DNA from: Shouchella rhizosphaerae
GTDB lineage: Bacteria; Bacillota; Bacilli; Bacillales; Bacillaceae_D
NCBI RefSeq assembly: GCF_900142675.1
Contig: NZ_FRBS01000007.1
Location: forward strand, 1-64,000
Length of the DNA: 64,000 nucleotides
Direction: 5' to 3'
The first letter of the stretch is position 1. Every line of letters begins with the position of its first letter. The notes under the pieces are model-generated. The model saw only the letters and a program-made list of their open reading frames with translations, was not told where the DNA came from and ran no database searches. Made by a program: the position numbers and the translations under genes. Positions 8,307-16,647 of this stretch are shown one piece after another.

Positions 8307-9631
8307 TGGCTAACAACTCCTTTACGATAAAATTGTGGTAAGTGGTCTTTATGGGCTTCAAGCAGTTTGTCTAAAATGGCCGTGGCTTTTTTCTCGTCGG
8401 CAACGAGTGGGTTCATAACAAGTGCATTGTACGCATCGTCATAATCGCCGGACAATGCAGCTTTAATGACGAGCTGTTCGAACGCTTTCATTTGCGAGAT
8501 GATTCCTTTGACTTGTAGAGGGATGTTCCCTACAGCAAGAGGCCTAGGGCCTTCTTTCGTAATGACAGCATTGATTTCAACGACTGCATCATCAGGCAAA
8601 TCTCGGATACTACCGTTATTACGTGTATTCACTGTTTGAATATCTTGTTTATTCGTATAAAGACTTTCTACTAAATTGCACGCCGCTTCGCTGTAATAAG
8701 CCCCGCCACGCTGTTCCAGTTCTTTTGGCTTTTCAGCTAATGCTGGATTTTCATAAGTAACAAAAAGTGATTCTTCAACTTGCTTGACGATTTGCGCTCG
8801 TGTCCCATGCTCTTTAAACGCTGCAAGATCCCTTTTCAGCACATCCTCCGTTTGGAAATAATACATATGATACGGGTTTGGAAGAAGTTGTAGTGCCCGA
8901 ACAAACTCCTTAGACCATCCAAGAGAGACAATATTTGCAGGAGAGTAATGGACATTGTCCGCCGTGAGTTTTGCTAATGCTTCGTTGGTGCGGTCTTCGC
9001 CGCGAATAAAGACACGCTTTCCAAAGACAAAATGATTCATCCCCATAAACTCGATCTCCACTTGCTCTACAGGGCAGGAGAACATCTCTGCAATTCCAGT
9101 TTTCATATTGAATGGAATGTTGCATACGCCGATTACTTTTTTATGGAGGCTATGGTGGAGCAACGCCTCCGTCACGATGCCTGCTGGGTTGGTAAAATTA
9201 ATCATCCACGCTTGCGGGCAAATCCTATGAATGTCATCGGCAATCTCAAGCAAAACGGGAATCGTGCGAAACGCTTTAAATATGCCACCTGCGCCATTCG
9301 TTTCTTGGCCGACTAGCCCATGCTCTAATGGAATTCGTTCGTCCTTTTCTCTTGCCTCCAACCCGCCTACTCGTATTTGCGTTGTAACAAAGTCAGCGTT
9401 CTCTAAAGCGTGTTGCCGGTTAAATGAGCTGCGTACGTGGATGGGATAGCCTGATTTTTCGATCATTCGTTTTGATAGCGCTTCAACAATCGCTAATTTT
9501 TTTGCGCCAGCCTCAATATCGACAAGAACGATTTCACTAATGGGCACTCGTTCATACCGTTCAATAAATCCTTCAATAATTTCAGGGGTGTAACTCGACC
9601 CACCGCCGATGATAACGACTTTAAGTGACAT
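8303..9631 (-). CDS. chbF: GH4 6-phospho-beta-glucosidase (ChbF/LicH type)
   Basis: 442 residues. The NAD-binding GGGSSYTPE is at 9-17, then NFTNPAGIVTEA (145-156), and the metal ligands C170 (GVCNIPFN) and H200 (GMNHF), all diagnostic for glycoside hydrolase family 4, which cleaves by NAD-dependent oxidation and elimination and needs Mn2+. It would split the phosphorylated disaccharide delivered by the PTS. First gene of the operon; GGGAGGAG precedes the ATG. An 18-bp palindrome sits 22 bases upstream of the start. E. coli ChbF acts on chitobiose-6-P after ChbG removes one acetyl group, and the same pair is found here. Confidence 0.9.
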   Translation of the reverse strand: MSLKVVIIGGGSSYTPEIIEGFIERYERVPISEIVLVDIEAGAKKLAIVEALSKRMIEKSGYPIHVRSSFNRQHALENADFVTTQIRVGGLEAREKDERIPLEHGLVGQETNGAGGIFKAFRTIPVLLEIADDIHRICPQAWMINFTNPAGIVTEALLHHSLHKKVIGVCNIPFNMKTGIAEMFSCPVEQVEIEFMGMNHFVFGKRVFIRGEDRTNEALAKLTADNVHYSPANIVSLGWSKEFVRALQLLPNPYHMYYFQTEDVLKRDLAAFKEHGTRAQIVKQVEESLFVTYENPALAEKPKELEQRGGAYYSEAACNLVESLYTNKQDIQTVNTRNNGSIRDLPDDAVVEINAVITKEGPRPLAVGNIPLQVKGIISQMKAFEQLVIKAALSGDYDDAYNALVMNPLVADEKKATAILDKLLEAHKDHLPQFYRKGVVSQ

Positions 9632-9652
9632 GTTTTCTCCTCCCTTGATTGC

Positions 9653-9670
9653 AGAGGAAGCGCTTCCTCT
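9653..9670. promoter_or_regulatory. cre-like perfect palindrome before the GH4 gene
   Basis: AGAGGAAGCGCTTCCTCT is an 18-bp perfect palindrome with the AAGCGCTT core of CcpA boxes. The outer bases deviate from the cre consensus, so CcpA binding is plausible but not certain. It sits in the untranslated leader of the PTS operon. Confidence 0.45.
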
Positions 9671-9686
9671 AAACCATATATATCAC

Positions 9687-9769
9687 ATTTGTAATTACTA
9701 ATCAACTTAAATTTGTAACTACCTATTTTGGCATTGTTTTTATACGAGATTACAATTTTGTGGTATGAT
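9687..9769. promoter_or_regulatory. Divergent control region with repeated ATTTGTAA boxes
   Basis: ATTTGTAATTAC (9687-9698) and ATTTGTAACTAC (9711-9722) are direct repeats 24 bp apart, 11 of 12 bases alike. GATTACAATTT (9748-9758) is a related box in the other orientation. An extended -10 (TGGTATGAT, TATGAT at 9764-9769) serves chbG. These boxes are good candidates for the site of the GntR/UTRA regulator at 10537-11289. Confidence 0.5.
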
Positions 9770-9808
9770 AGAGAAGGAAAAAGCAAGGAGTAAGAGGAGG
9801 ATCATACC

Positions 9809-10540
9809 GTGAAGCTGATTGTAAATGCAGATGATTTTGGACTATCCCGCGGTGTCAATTACGGGATCGTGGACGCCCATGAACTAGGTATCGTCACATC
9901 AACGACTATGCTTACAAACATGCCTGCAACAGACCATGCCTTTCAATTAATGGATCGTTATCCTGATTTGCAAGTGGGTGTTCATTTAACGTTGACTTGC
10001 GGGGCGCCATTAACGTCCGACTGCCCTACATTAATCAACCAACAAGGCGAGTTTCGTCTTACTAGTCAATTTCGGCAAGCAACAGATGAGATCAACGTGG
10101 AGGAAGTAGAGAAGGAGTGGAATGCACAAATTCAACAATTTTATACAAGAGGGATCACGCCTTCGCACCTTGACAGCCACCACCACATCCATACGTGGGA
10201 GCCTGTCATCCCAATAATCAAGCACCTCGCACAAACGTATGACCTGCCTGTAAGGACCGGATTTAAACAAGCACCTGCTGGCCTGCGCTTCTGGTCTGAT
10301 CTACTCGATACAAACTTTTATAAAGAAGGCGTAAACGAGGACTATTTTGCTGAACTATCCCAACAATACAAAGGGTATGATGGCACCATTGAAGTGATGT
10401 GCCACCCAGCATACATAGATGAAACGTTAAGAACATATTCTTCCTATGTTGACCACCGTGCCCGGGAGCTTAGAGTTTTGACACAAGTAAAACAAACGGT
10501 AGGACACATGCTCAAAAAAAACAAACCGACTCAGACTTAA
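9809..10540 (+). CDS. chbG: ChbG/YdjC-family carbohydrate deacetylase
   Basis: 243 residues. Metal-site motifs of the family are present: NADDFGLS near the N-terminus (D8, D9), GVHLTLT with H59, and SHLDSHHHIHTW (119-130). The family removes one acetyl group from chito-oligosaccharides; in E. coli ChbG turns diacetylchitobiose-6-P into the form that induces the operon and that ChbF can cleave. Its position opposite a GH4/PTS operon is the main argument for a chitobiose pathway here. The stop codon lies inside the hairpin shared with the convergent regulator gene. Confidence 0.87.
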   Translation: MKLIVNADDFGLSRGVNYGIVDAHELGIVTSTTMLTNMPATDHAFQLMDRYPDLQVGVHLTLTCGAPLTSDCPTLINQQGEFRLTSQFRQATDEINVEEVEKEWNAQIQQFYTRGITPSHLDSHHHIHTWEPVIPIIKHLAQTYDLPVRTGFKQAPAGLRFWSDLLDTNFYKEGVNEDYFAELSQQYKGYDGTIEVMCHPAYIDETLRTYSSYVDHRARELRVLTQVKQTVGHMLKKNKPTQT

Positions 10541-10557
10541 CCAGTCTTAGTCGGTTT
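10523..10557. terminator. Bidirectional terminator containing both stop codons
   Basis: Two 15-base arms (10523-10537 and 10543-10557, one mismatch) with a 5-base loop TAACC. A-rich sequence precedes and T-rich sequence follows, so it works both ways. The stop of chbG (10538-10540) is in the loop and the stop of the convergent gntR-type gene starts at 10537. Confidence 0.8.
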
Positions 10558-11289
10558 TTGATAATTTCGTTCAATCGTAAAACTAGCTTTTTCTCCATGG
10601 AAATACGCGATTGAATATTCGATTTTAGACTCATCCGCTAAATAAGCGTGTGTTTCAATTTGTATGCAAGGGTCGCCAACTGAAATCCTTAGCTTTGCGG
10701 CTACTTCTTCATCTGCGAGGGCGATATGCAAATGTTCTTTTGTCTGGTGAAGCGAGAGGTCCGGCTGGCTTTGCAGTAATTGATAGAGTGAGTGTTCTCC
10801 CCCTTCTTTCGTGAGCCAAGTCGTCTTGCGCCAAGGCAAATAAGCGATTTCGTATTGCAAGGGGGCATCATCTGCATAACGAATTCGTTCTAGGCGGTGG
10901 ATCGGCTCATTTTCCTCGATTTCAAGCATGGCAGACAAAAATTCATCAGAAGGAACGACTTTCAAATCAATCACTTGTATTTTTGGTTTTTTTCCTTGCA
11001 ATTGCAATTGCTCTCGATAATTCCCTTGCGTTGCAGACAACGTTTGCTTCACCCTTCTGCTGGCGACAAAGGTGCCCCGCCCTTGGATACGTTCTACATA
11101 CCCATCGATGACAAGTTGTTGTAGTGCATTTCGGATCGTCGTTCGGCTAACATCATACATCTTGCACAGTTCTGCCTCAGTTGGCAGCTGGGATTTAACG
11201 GGATAAACTCCTTGTTGAATGGCGGTAACTAACTCTTGTTTAACGAAAGCATGGAGCGACTGGTCAGTGCCTTTTTTATTCACGTTCAA
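10537..11289 (-). CDS. GntR-family regulator with UTRA domain
   Basis: 250 residues. A winged helix at about 10-75 (LPTEAELCKMYDVSRTTIRNAL, then GYVERIQGRGTFVA) is followed by a UTRA ligand domain (about 95-235, with LERIRYADDAPLQYEIAYLP). UTRA proteins of the HutC/NagR/TreR branch bind phosphosugars and repress sugar genes in their absence. The gene converges on chbG and lies between the PTS block and the chitinase, so it probably senses a chitin-derived phosphosugar. Its own upstream region has an imperfect inverted repeat, TTGGTACGACTAA (11309-11321). Confidence 0.88.
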   Translation of the reverse strand: MNVNKKGTDQSLHAFVKQELVTAIQQGVYPVKSQLPTEAELCKMYDVSRTTIRNALQQLVIDGYVERIQGRGTFVASRRVKQTLSATQGNYREQLQLQGKKPKIQVIDLKVVPSDEFLSAMLEIEENEPIHRLERIRYADDAPLQYEIAYLPWRKTTWLTKEGGEHSLYQLLQSQPDLSLHQTKEHLHIALADEEVAAKLRISVGDPCIQIETHAYLADESKIEYSIAYFHGEKASFTIERNYQKPTKTG

Positions 11290-11599
11290 TGTTGTTACTC
11301 CTTTCAGTTGGTACGACTAAGACGTTTTATGTCAACAGTTATTATAACATTTTCTAATGAATATGTATTTGCGGACGTCTAAAAGGTAGTAACAGCTAAA
11401 AATCAGATAATGAAATAGAAAAACGATTGTATGAAACTAGCAAAACCAATGAATTTACAAGTCCAATATAGATAAAAAGAACTATTTTTCGAAAATTATA
11501 ATAATGACATTGATTGTTATTGTCATTACCTTTATGATCGAATTAGTAGTAACAATTTTGAGTTGATGCTACTTAATAAATGGACTGGGGGGAGTACGA
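11290..11599. other. Control region between gntR-type gene and chitinase
   Basis: A 310-base AT-rich gap. The clearest structure is the inverted repeat TAATGACA (11502-11509) ... TGTCATTA (11521-11528), arms perfect, 11-base loop, about 75-100 bases upstream of the chitinase start. It is a possible operator for a separate regulator of the secreted enzyme. No gene is seen. Confidence 0.4.
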
Positions 11600-13396
11600 A
11601 TGGACTGGAAACGATTGAGAAAACTGCTCACACCTCTATTTGTTGTCATCTTGCTATTTGTATCTGATGGAGGCGGACAAGTAAATGCTGCAACAAAGTC
11701 AGATGACGACCCTTACAAAATTGTCGCTTATTATCCATCTTGGGGCGCCTATGGACGCGATTTTCAAGTTTGGGAGATCGATGCTTCGAAAGTAAGTCAC
11801 ATTAATTACGCATTTGCCAACATTTGCTGGGATGGCAGGCATGGCAATCCAGACCCTGCGAGTCCAAACCCGCAAACTTGGTCATGTCAAGATGAAAATG
11901 GCGTCATCGATGTACCGAACGGGTCAATTGTTATGGGCGATCCTTGGATCGATGCACAAAAGTCGAACCCAGGCGATACATGGGACGAGCCAATACGGGG
12001 AAACTTTAAGCAGTTGCAAAAACTGAAAGAAGAGCATCCCCATTTAAAAACGTTGATCTCTGTTGGCGGATGGTCATGGTCGAACCGTTTTTCTGACGTC
12101 GCCGCAACAAAGGAAACACGAGAAAACTTTGCAAATTCGGCGGTTGATTTTGTCCGTCAATACGGGTTTGACGGCGTCGATATTGATTGGGAATACCCAG
12201 TAAGCGGAGGGCTTCCAGGCAATAGCCGCCGTCCTGAAGATAAGGAGAATCATCTTTTACTCTTGCAAGAAGTACGCAACAAATTAAACGAGGCAGGCCA
12301 AGAGGACGGGAAAGAGTACTTAGTGACAATTGCCTCGGGAGCCAGTTCTGAATATGTAGAAAATAACAAGCTAGCCGAAATTGCTGAAGTGGTCGATTGG
12401 ATCAACATTATGACCTATGATTTTAACGGCGGTTGGCAAAATACGAGCGGCCACAACGCCCCACTCTACTTTGATCCTGCTACAGCTGATTCAGAGCTTC
12501 CAACACCTGAGCAATTTAATGTTGAAAGCGCTGTCGAGGGCCATTTACAGGCGGGAGTACCTGGAAATAAACTTGTATTAGGGATGCCTTTTTATGGGAG
12601 AGGCTGGATGAACTGCGAAGAAGCAAATTATGGCGAGTATCAACATTGCTCTCCCCCTCAAGAAGGAACGTGGGAAAATGGCATATTTGACTTCTCAGAC
12701 CTTGAGGACAATTATGTAAACAAAAATGGCTATCAACGCTATTGGAACGATGTTGCGAAAGTTCCTTTCTTGTACAATGCAGCAAACGGTGGCTTTATTA
12801 CGTACGATGATGTAGAATCCTTCCAGCATAAGACCGATTTTATAAAAGACAACCATCTCGCAGGTTCGATGTTTTGGGAGGTAAGCGGGGACCGAAATGG
12901 AACATTGCTTACAGCATTAGCGGAGCAACTGGACTTTAAGCCGGGAAAAGGGCAACATCCTGAAGAACCATCATTGGCGCCTCGCGATATTCGCGCCGTG
13001 GACGTTACATCCACATCCATCACCCTTTCGTGGGAACCGTTAAACGAAGCAGCGACACGGTATATCGTTCAATACGGCACAGAGGAACAAGTGACAGACG
13101 AAACGTCTCTAACGATTACCAACCTGAAACCAAGCACGGCGTATACATTTACTGTTTCTGCTGAATATGAAGATGGCAGCCGGCACACCGGACAAGCTTT
13201 AAGCGTGACGACGAAAGCAGAAAATGGCGGTGAGGCATGTGCTGCTCCTAACTGGGAACAGACGGCCGTCTACACAGGCGGAGACCAAGTCCAGCATAAA
13301 GGACATTTATATGAGGCGAAATGGTGGACGACAGGAGAAGAACCAGGAACAACAGGAGAATGGGGCGTATGGAAGTTGCTTGGAGAGTGCCGATAG
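11600..13396 (+). CDS. Secreted GH18 chitinase with FnIII and chitin-binding domains
   Basis: 598 residues. A signal peptide (about 1-31, cleavage near VNA-AT) is followed by a family 18 catalytic barrel: SVGGWSWS (154-161) and the active-site DGVDIDWEYP (191-200) with catalytic Glu198. A fibronectin type III module (about 461-545) and a C-terminal family 5/12 carbohydrate-binding module with Cys at both ends (about 547-598, AAPNWEQTAVYTGGDQV) follow. It would cut chitin outside the cell and supply the PTS encoded just upstream with (GlcNAc)2. GGGGGGAG lies before the ATG at 11600. Confidence 0.93.
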   Translation: MDWKRLRKLLTPLFVVILLFVSDGGGQVNAATKSDDDPYKIVAYYPSWGAYGRDFQVWEIDASKVSHINYAFANICWDGRHGNPDPASPNPQTWSCQDENGVIDVPNGSIVMGDPWIDAQKSNPGDTWDEPIRGNFKQLQKLKEEHPHLKTLISVGGWSWSNRFSDVAATKETRENFANSAVDFVRQYGFDGVDIDWEYPVSGGLPGNSRRPEDKENHLLLLQEVRNKLNEAGQEDGKEYLVTIASGASSEYVENNKLAEIAEVVDWINIMTYDFNGGWQNTSGHNAPLYFDPATADSELPTPEQFNVESAVEGHLQAGVPGNKLVLGMPFYGRGWMNCEEANYGEYQHCSPPQEGTWENGIFDFSDLEDNYVNKNGYQRYWNDVAKVPFLYNAANGGFITYDDVESFQHKTDFIKDNHLAGSMFWEVSGDRNGTLLTALAEQLDFKPGKGQHPEEPSLAPRDIRAVDVTSTSITLSWEPLNEAATRYIVQYGTEEQVTDETSLTITNLKPSTAYTFTVSAEYEDGSRHTGQALSVTTKAENGGEACAAPNWEQTAVYTGGDQVQHKGHLYEAKWWTTGEEPGTTGEWGVWKLLGECR

Positions 13397-13547
13397 TCTT
13401 TTCGGTGAAACATTGGCGTTCGTTTGTTGAAAAGCGAATCTACTTAGAAACGCACAATCGTCATTAAGTCATCTCTTGAGTTTGGAAACACGTCTACTTG
13501 CAATGCAAGGCAAGTTTGAAAATAACATCTCGCTACCAGCTATTATT

Positions 13548-13583
13548 GCCAACAAGGGTGAAACGCTTTTGTTGGCTTTTTTT
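13548..13583 (+). terminator. Rho-independent terminator
   Basis: GCCAACAA and TTGTTGGC pair around a 13-base loop, then seven T. It lies 150 bases after the chitinase stop and 90 before the next gene. Confidence 0.8.
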
Positions 13584-13672
13584 GCTTGTTCAAGGAACTC
13601 CTTTCTCCGACTGCAGACGGATGAACGAAAGCTGTTTTCGTTGTAAGCTGGAAGAGGAAGAGAGGGGAAGAC

Positions 13673-14065
13673 ATGGAAAAGCGTAGTGTGACAAGATGGG
13701 CGTTGTTGTCGATGTTGCTGTTTTGTGTGCAAGTGATACTCCTATCGCTCACGCCATTAGCAGAGTATGGGAATGCAGCAAATGAGTTTAACAGTATTGG
13801 CATGTGGCTTGCTGTAGCCATGATTGCTGGAATGTACATCGTTCCCCTTGGATTGTATCGAATAGGACTGCCGTTTTCAAAAGCGATCTTGGCGATTCTA
13901 TCAGGCTTTGGGATATTTATTCATTTCATTATAGTCGTGCTCCTTCTTATCTCGACATTTTTCACGGCGGCTGGAGTCGCAGCAGCAGCTTGTAGCCTGT
14001 TGTCGATAATTGTAAATGTGATCTGGTTTTTTGCCGCCTTTCGCAAGCACCGTCTGGTCCATTAA
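13673..14065 (+). CDS. Small four-helix membrane protein (DUF5391-like)
   Basis: 130 residues with four hydrophobic segments (about 10-30, 42-62, 66-90, 95-122) and short charged ends (MEKRSVTR at the start, FRKHRLVH at the end). Size and layout resemble the DUF5391 family of bacilli, though I am not certain of that assignment. GAGAGGGGAAG precedes the ATG. It is a single gene between two terminators. Function unknown. Confidence 0.6.
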   Translation: MEKRSVTRWALLSMLLFCVQVILLSLTPLAEYGNAANEFNSIGMWLAVAMIAGMYIVPLGLYRIGLPFSKAILAILSGFGIFIHFIIVVLLLISTFFTAAGVAAAACSLLSIIVNVIWFFAAFRKHRLVH

Positions 14066-14476
14066 AGCAGCTTTCCTTATTCGAGGAAGGCTTTTTGCTA
14101 TTTTAAAGGGCTATTGATCTCAGTAAAAAAAATTTTTTCTTATTTTTTGTTTTAGCCAAGAAAAAATTGCTGCTTGTGAAAACAGTATACTCAATCTTGG
14201 CTAAAAACTAGACCTCTGATCTTAAGAGTACTTAAAGTCATTCTAAGATGCCACCGTGTTTTGTTAATCATTACAAAAAAACTACAGCGTTTAAAAAGCG
14301 TCGTATGCTGCATTTTAAGCGTCTTGCCTCATTTAAAAGAGCTTTCCTATCCTAGGAAGGCTTTTTGCTATTTATATAGATGGTGACAAAATTGTAAGTG
14401 AGGTGCCGCGAATTGTAAGGCAGATCAATGGTTCTCTAAAGAGAGAAAAGAGACAATTGAATAAAAAAGAAAGAGA
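14066..14476. repeat. Gene-free region with duplicated hairpins and a long inverted repeat
   Basis: Two near-identical terminator hairpins with the same tail: AGCTTTCCT...AGGAAGGCTTTTTGCTATTT at 14069-14105 and 14340-14376. Between them TTTTAGCCAAGA (14150-14161) is repeated perfectly inverted at 14195-14206 around a 33-base loop. No gene is seen. The duplicated tail suggests that a small gene between two copies was lost or that a terminator was duplicated. Confidence 0.55.
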
Positions 14477-14833
14477 GTGAGTCCATTGAAACGCAAACTA
14501 GCTATCGCCTTCAGTATAGGAGCCATTCTAATCATTGCTGGCTGGCTTTTGTTTAAGGACAATGTGGTCGTGTTGAAAGTAAATCCATTTGTAGCAGTAA
14601 CAGATGTGTACGTAGAAATAGATGAAGACGGCACTAAAAATGAATTGGGTGACTACGTGTATGAAATACAGGGGGTTGACGAACAAGGCCAAGAGAGGAC
14701 AGTCGAATTTAAAGCAAACAAAAACTTGCGGAAAGGGGCGTTTTTGCGGTTGAAGACAAAAAAAGCGTTTGTCGATAGCTGGGAAGAAGTCCAGCTAGAA
14801 GATATTCCTGCCGAAATCCGTACGTCATTTTAA
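14477..14833 (+). CDS. YxeA-family (DUF1093) exported protein
   Basis: 118 residues from a GTG at 14477; TTG at 14486 is an alternative with better spacing from GAGAGTGAG. One N-terminal hydrophobic segment (about 9-27) acts as signal or anchor. The rest matches small YxeA-type proteins of bacilli: YVYEIQGVDEQGQERTVEF, then KNLRKGAFLRLKT and SWEEVQLEDIP. YxeA proteins are about 110-120 residues and of unknown role, probably on the outer face of the membrane. Single gene. Confidence 0.72.
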   Translation: MSPLKRKLAIAFSIGAILIIAGWLLFKDNVVVLKVNPFVAVTDVYVEIDEDGTKNELGDYVYEIQGVDEQGQERTVEFKANKNLRKGAFLRLKTKKAFVDSWEEVQLEDIPAEIRTSF

Positions 14834-15291
14834 AGAAGTATAAAAATGTTCTTTACAAGCTGTCCCAATAGTTGATTTAATAGAATGATGAAACAATCAG
14901 ATAGCATTATCGAACATAAATAATTTGTGACATCGTTAAGTGAAAAACCGGTTGCTAGCTGATAGAATAGAAAACGTTTCATGGAAAGCGTAGATGGGAC
15001 AGGACGTGTATTCATAAACAGATAAGCGAGGCAAACAACAACGTATGTAAATGTTTGTCTTCAGTCTCCGGCCAGCTTGTTTTTGGCCGTCTTTTTTATA
15101 AGTAAGCTACTGGATTAACGCCGACTACACATGCAATTTTTGGAGAGCGTATCAGGCTGTTTGCAGCCAGTTGCGTTTTCTTTGCGTGCAATGGCTCAAG
15201 GAGAGATAAAGAGGATAGGCAGGCAAAATAGCCAAAATCGTTTGTGCTTTCAAATGAGAGTAGGATGGAATCGGAGGTAGGTGGGGAGAAG
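14834..15291 (+). other. Intergenic region with a copy of a dispersed element
   Basis: 458 bases without a clear gene. Positions 14997-15067 align without gaps to 44812-44882 (50 of 71 bases identical, most differences being transitions), so this is a second copy of the element described there. It is followed directly by a terminator hairpin. An antisense open frame at 14830-15015 lacks a ribosome site and was not accepted. Confidence 0.5.
15069..15097 (+). terminator. Terminator directly after the dispersed element
   Basis: CGGCCA, 9-base loop, TGGCCG, then six T (15092-15097). It follows the conserved CAGTCT end of the element by one base, as though the element were the 3' part of a short transcript. 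Confidence 0.7.
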
Positions 15292-16518
15292 ATGAACAGA
15301 AAGGTTCATTACGCATGGATGATTGTCATCATTATCTTTTTGACATTTCTGGCAGTTCAAGGATTACGCCTTTCATTTGGCGCTTTTGTGGAACCGTGGG
15401 AAAAAGACTTTGCCCTTGATCGGGGGACAACATCGCTTATATCGACATTGAGTTTCGTTGTATACGGCGTTTCCCAACCTCTTATTGGGAAGCTAGTAGA
15501 CAAATGGGGAGCACGCCTTGTTCTCTCATTCAGCACGCTCATTGTCGGCATCAGCATTTGTTTAACCGCTTTTGTTCACCAACCTTGGCAACTGTTTGTC
15601 TTGTATTGCTTGTTCGTTTCACTTGGTGTCGGTGGTGCCTCCAATGTTGCGGCAACGGTTGTGATTACGAACTGGTTTAACGAAAAGCGAGGGTTGGCAT
15701 TTGGGATTATGGAGACAGGCTTTGGCGCCGGGCAAATGGTTCTTGTGCCCGTCTCTTTGTCATTAATCCATTGGTCTGATTGGCGGATGACGGTTGTTAT
15801 ACTTGGCTTGTTTTTAATCGTCGTCGTCTTTCCAATCATCATGTTATTTTTGCGGAACCACCCCCGTGAAAAAGGATTGGCGCCGGTTGGCGGAGAAAGG
15901 CAAGAAGAGGCAGAAATTAGCCAAGAAGGCAAAAGAGCAGACATTTCTTTTAAGCAAGTCATCGTTAAGCGTGAATTTTGGCTTGTCTTGCTGCCATTTG
16001 CCATTTGTGGCTTTACGACTACGGGGTTAATGGATACACATTTAATTCCTTTTTCCCATAACCATGGGTTTTCCACCCAAGTTGCCGGCACCGCGGTCAG
16101 CATTTTAGCAGCATTTAATGTCATTGGCATTTTAGCGTCAGGTGTTGTCGCGGACCGCTTTAGCAGCCGAAAGTTTTTGCTGTTGTTGTATTTGACGAGA
16201 GCGGTCGCGTTGTTCATTTTATTAAATAGCCATAACCCTGCCTTATTGTTTCTATTTGCGATGATCTATGGGTTGGTCAGCTTTGCCACGGTCGCGCCTA
16301 CGCAAATGTTAATCACACAGTATTTTAAACGTTATTCAGTCGGCTTTATTCTTGGATGGCTGTTTTTAAGTCACCAAATTGGTTCTGCTCTAGGAGCGTA
16401 CTTGCCAGGTTGGCTCTATTCGGAATACGGTCATTATCAGTATGCGATTTATATTTCCATTGCGTTGCTGGTGGCGGCCACCATCTGTAAGTTTCTCCTT
16501 CCTGAACCAGAAAAGTGA
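15292..16518 (+). CDS. MFS transporter (OFA/monocarboxylate-like)
   Basis: 408 residues from the ATG at 15292, which has GGGGAG in front and gives the natural N-terminus [12 protein letters not shown]; a frame start 48 bases upstream is less likely. Twelve hydrophobic segments. The opening [11 protein letters not shown], the conserved [12 protein letters not shown] loop after helix 2 and the [20 protein letters not shown]-like segment (starting SNVAAT) match the oxalate-formate/monocarboxylate branch of the MFS. It probably takes up or exports an organic anion. It is a single gene; the substrate is unknown. Confidence 0.82.
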   Translation: MNRKVHYAWMIVIIIFLTFLAVQGLRLSFGAFVEPWEKDFALDRGTTSLISTLSFVVYGVSQPLIGKLVDKWGARLVLSFSTLIVGISICLTAFVHQPWQLFVLYCLFVSLGVGGASNVAATVVITNWFNEKRGLAFGIMETGFGAGQMVLVPVSLSLIHWSDWRMTVVILGLFLIVVVFPIIMLFLRNHPREKGLAPVGGERQEEAEISQEGKRADISFKQVIVKREFWLVLLPFAICGFTTTGLMDTHLIPFSHNHGFSTQVAGTAVSILAAFNVIGILASGVVADRFSSRKFLLLLYLTRAVALFILLNSHNPALLFLFAMIYGLVSFATVAPTQMLITQYFKRYSVGFILGWLFLSHQIGSALGAYLPGWLYSEYGHYQYAIYISIALLVAATICKFLLPEPEK

Positions 16519-16532
16519 ACCTAAAAACAAAT

Positions 16533-16561
16533 TTTCTTTCTCTCGTGTTCTATGCTATAAT
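16533..16561 (+). promoter_or_regulatory. Likely sigma-A promoter of rlmN
   Basis: Extended -10 TGCTATAAT (TATAAT at 16556-16561) with a weak -35 (TTTCTT near 16533), giving a leader of about 80 bases before rlmN. Confidence 0.55.
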
Positions 16562-16647
16562 TAGGGTTTGAGAATACGACTATCCGTTTGCCGTGTCATG
16601 AGGCGAACTTCGAATAAGCATGCAACGAACGAAATGAGGGTAAAAAC

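Noticed and set aside
6388-9631. Naming the PTS plainly cellobiose-specific
   Set aside because: The component families do not separate cellobiose from chitobiose, and the chbG and chitinase neighbours favour chitobiose.
14830-15015. 61-codon antisense frame in the gap after the YxeA-like gene
   Set aside because: It crosses the dispersed-element copy and has no ribosome site or homologue known to me.
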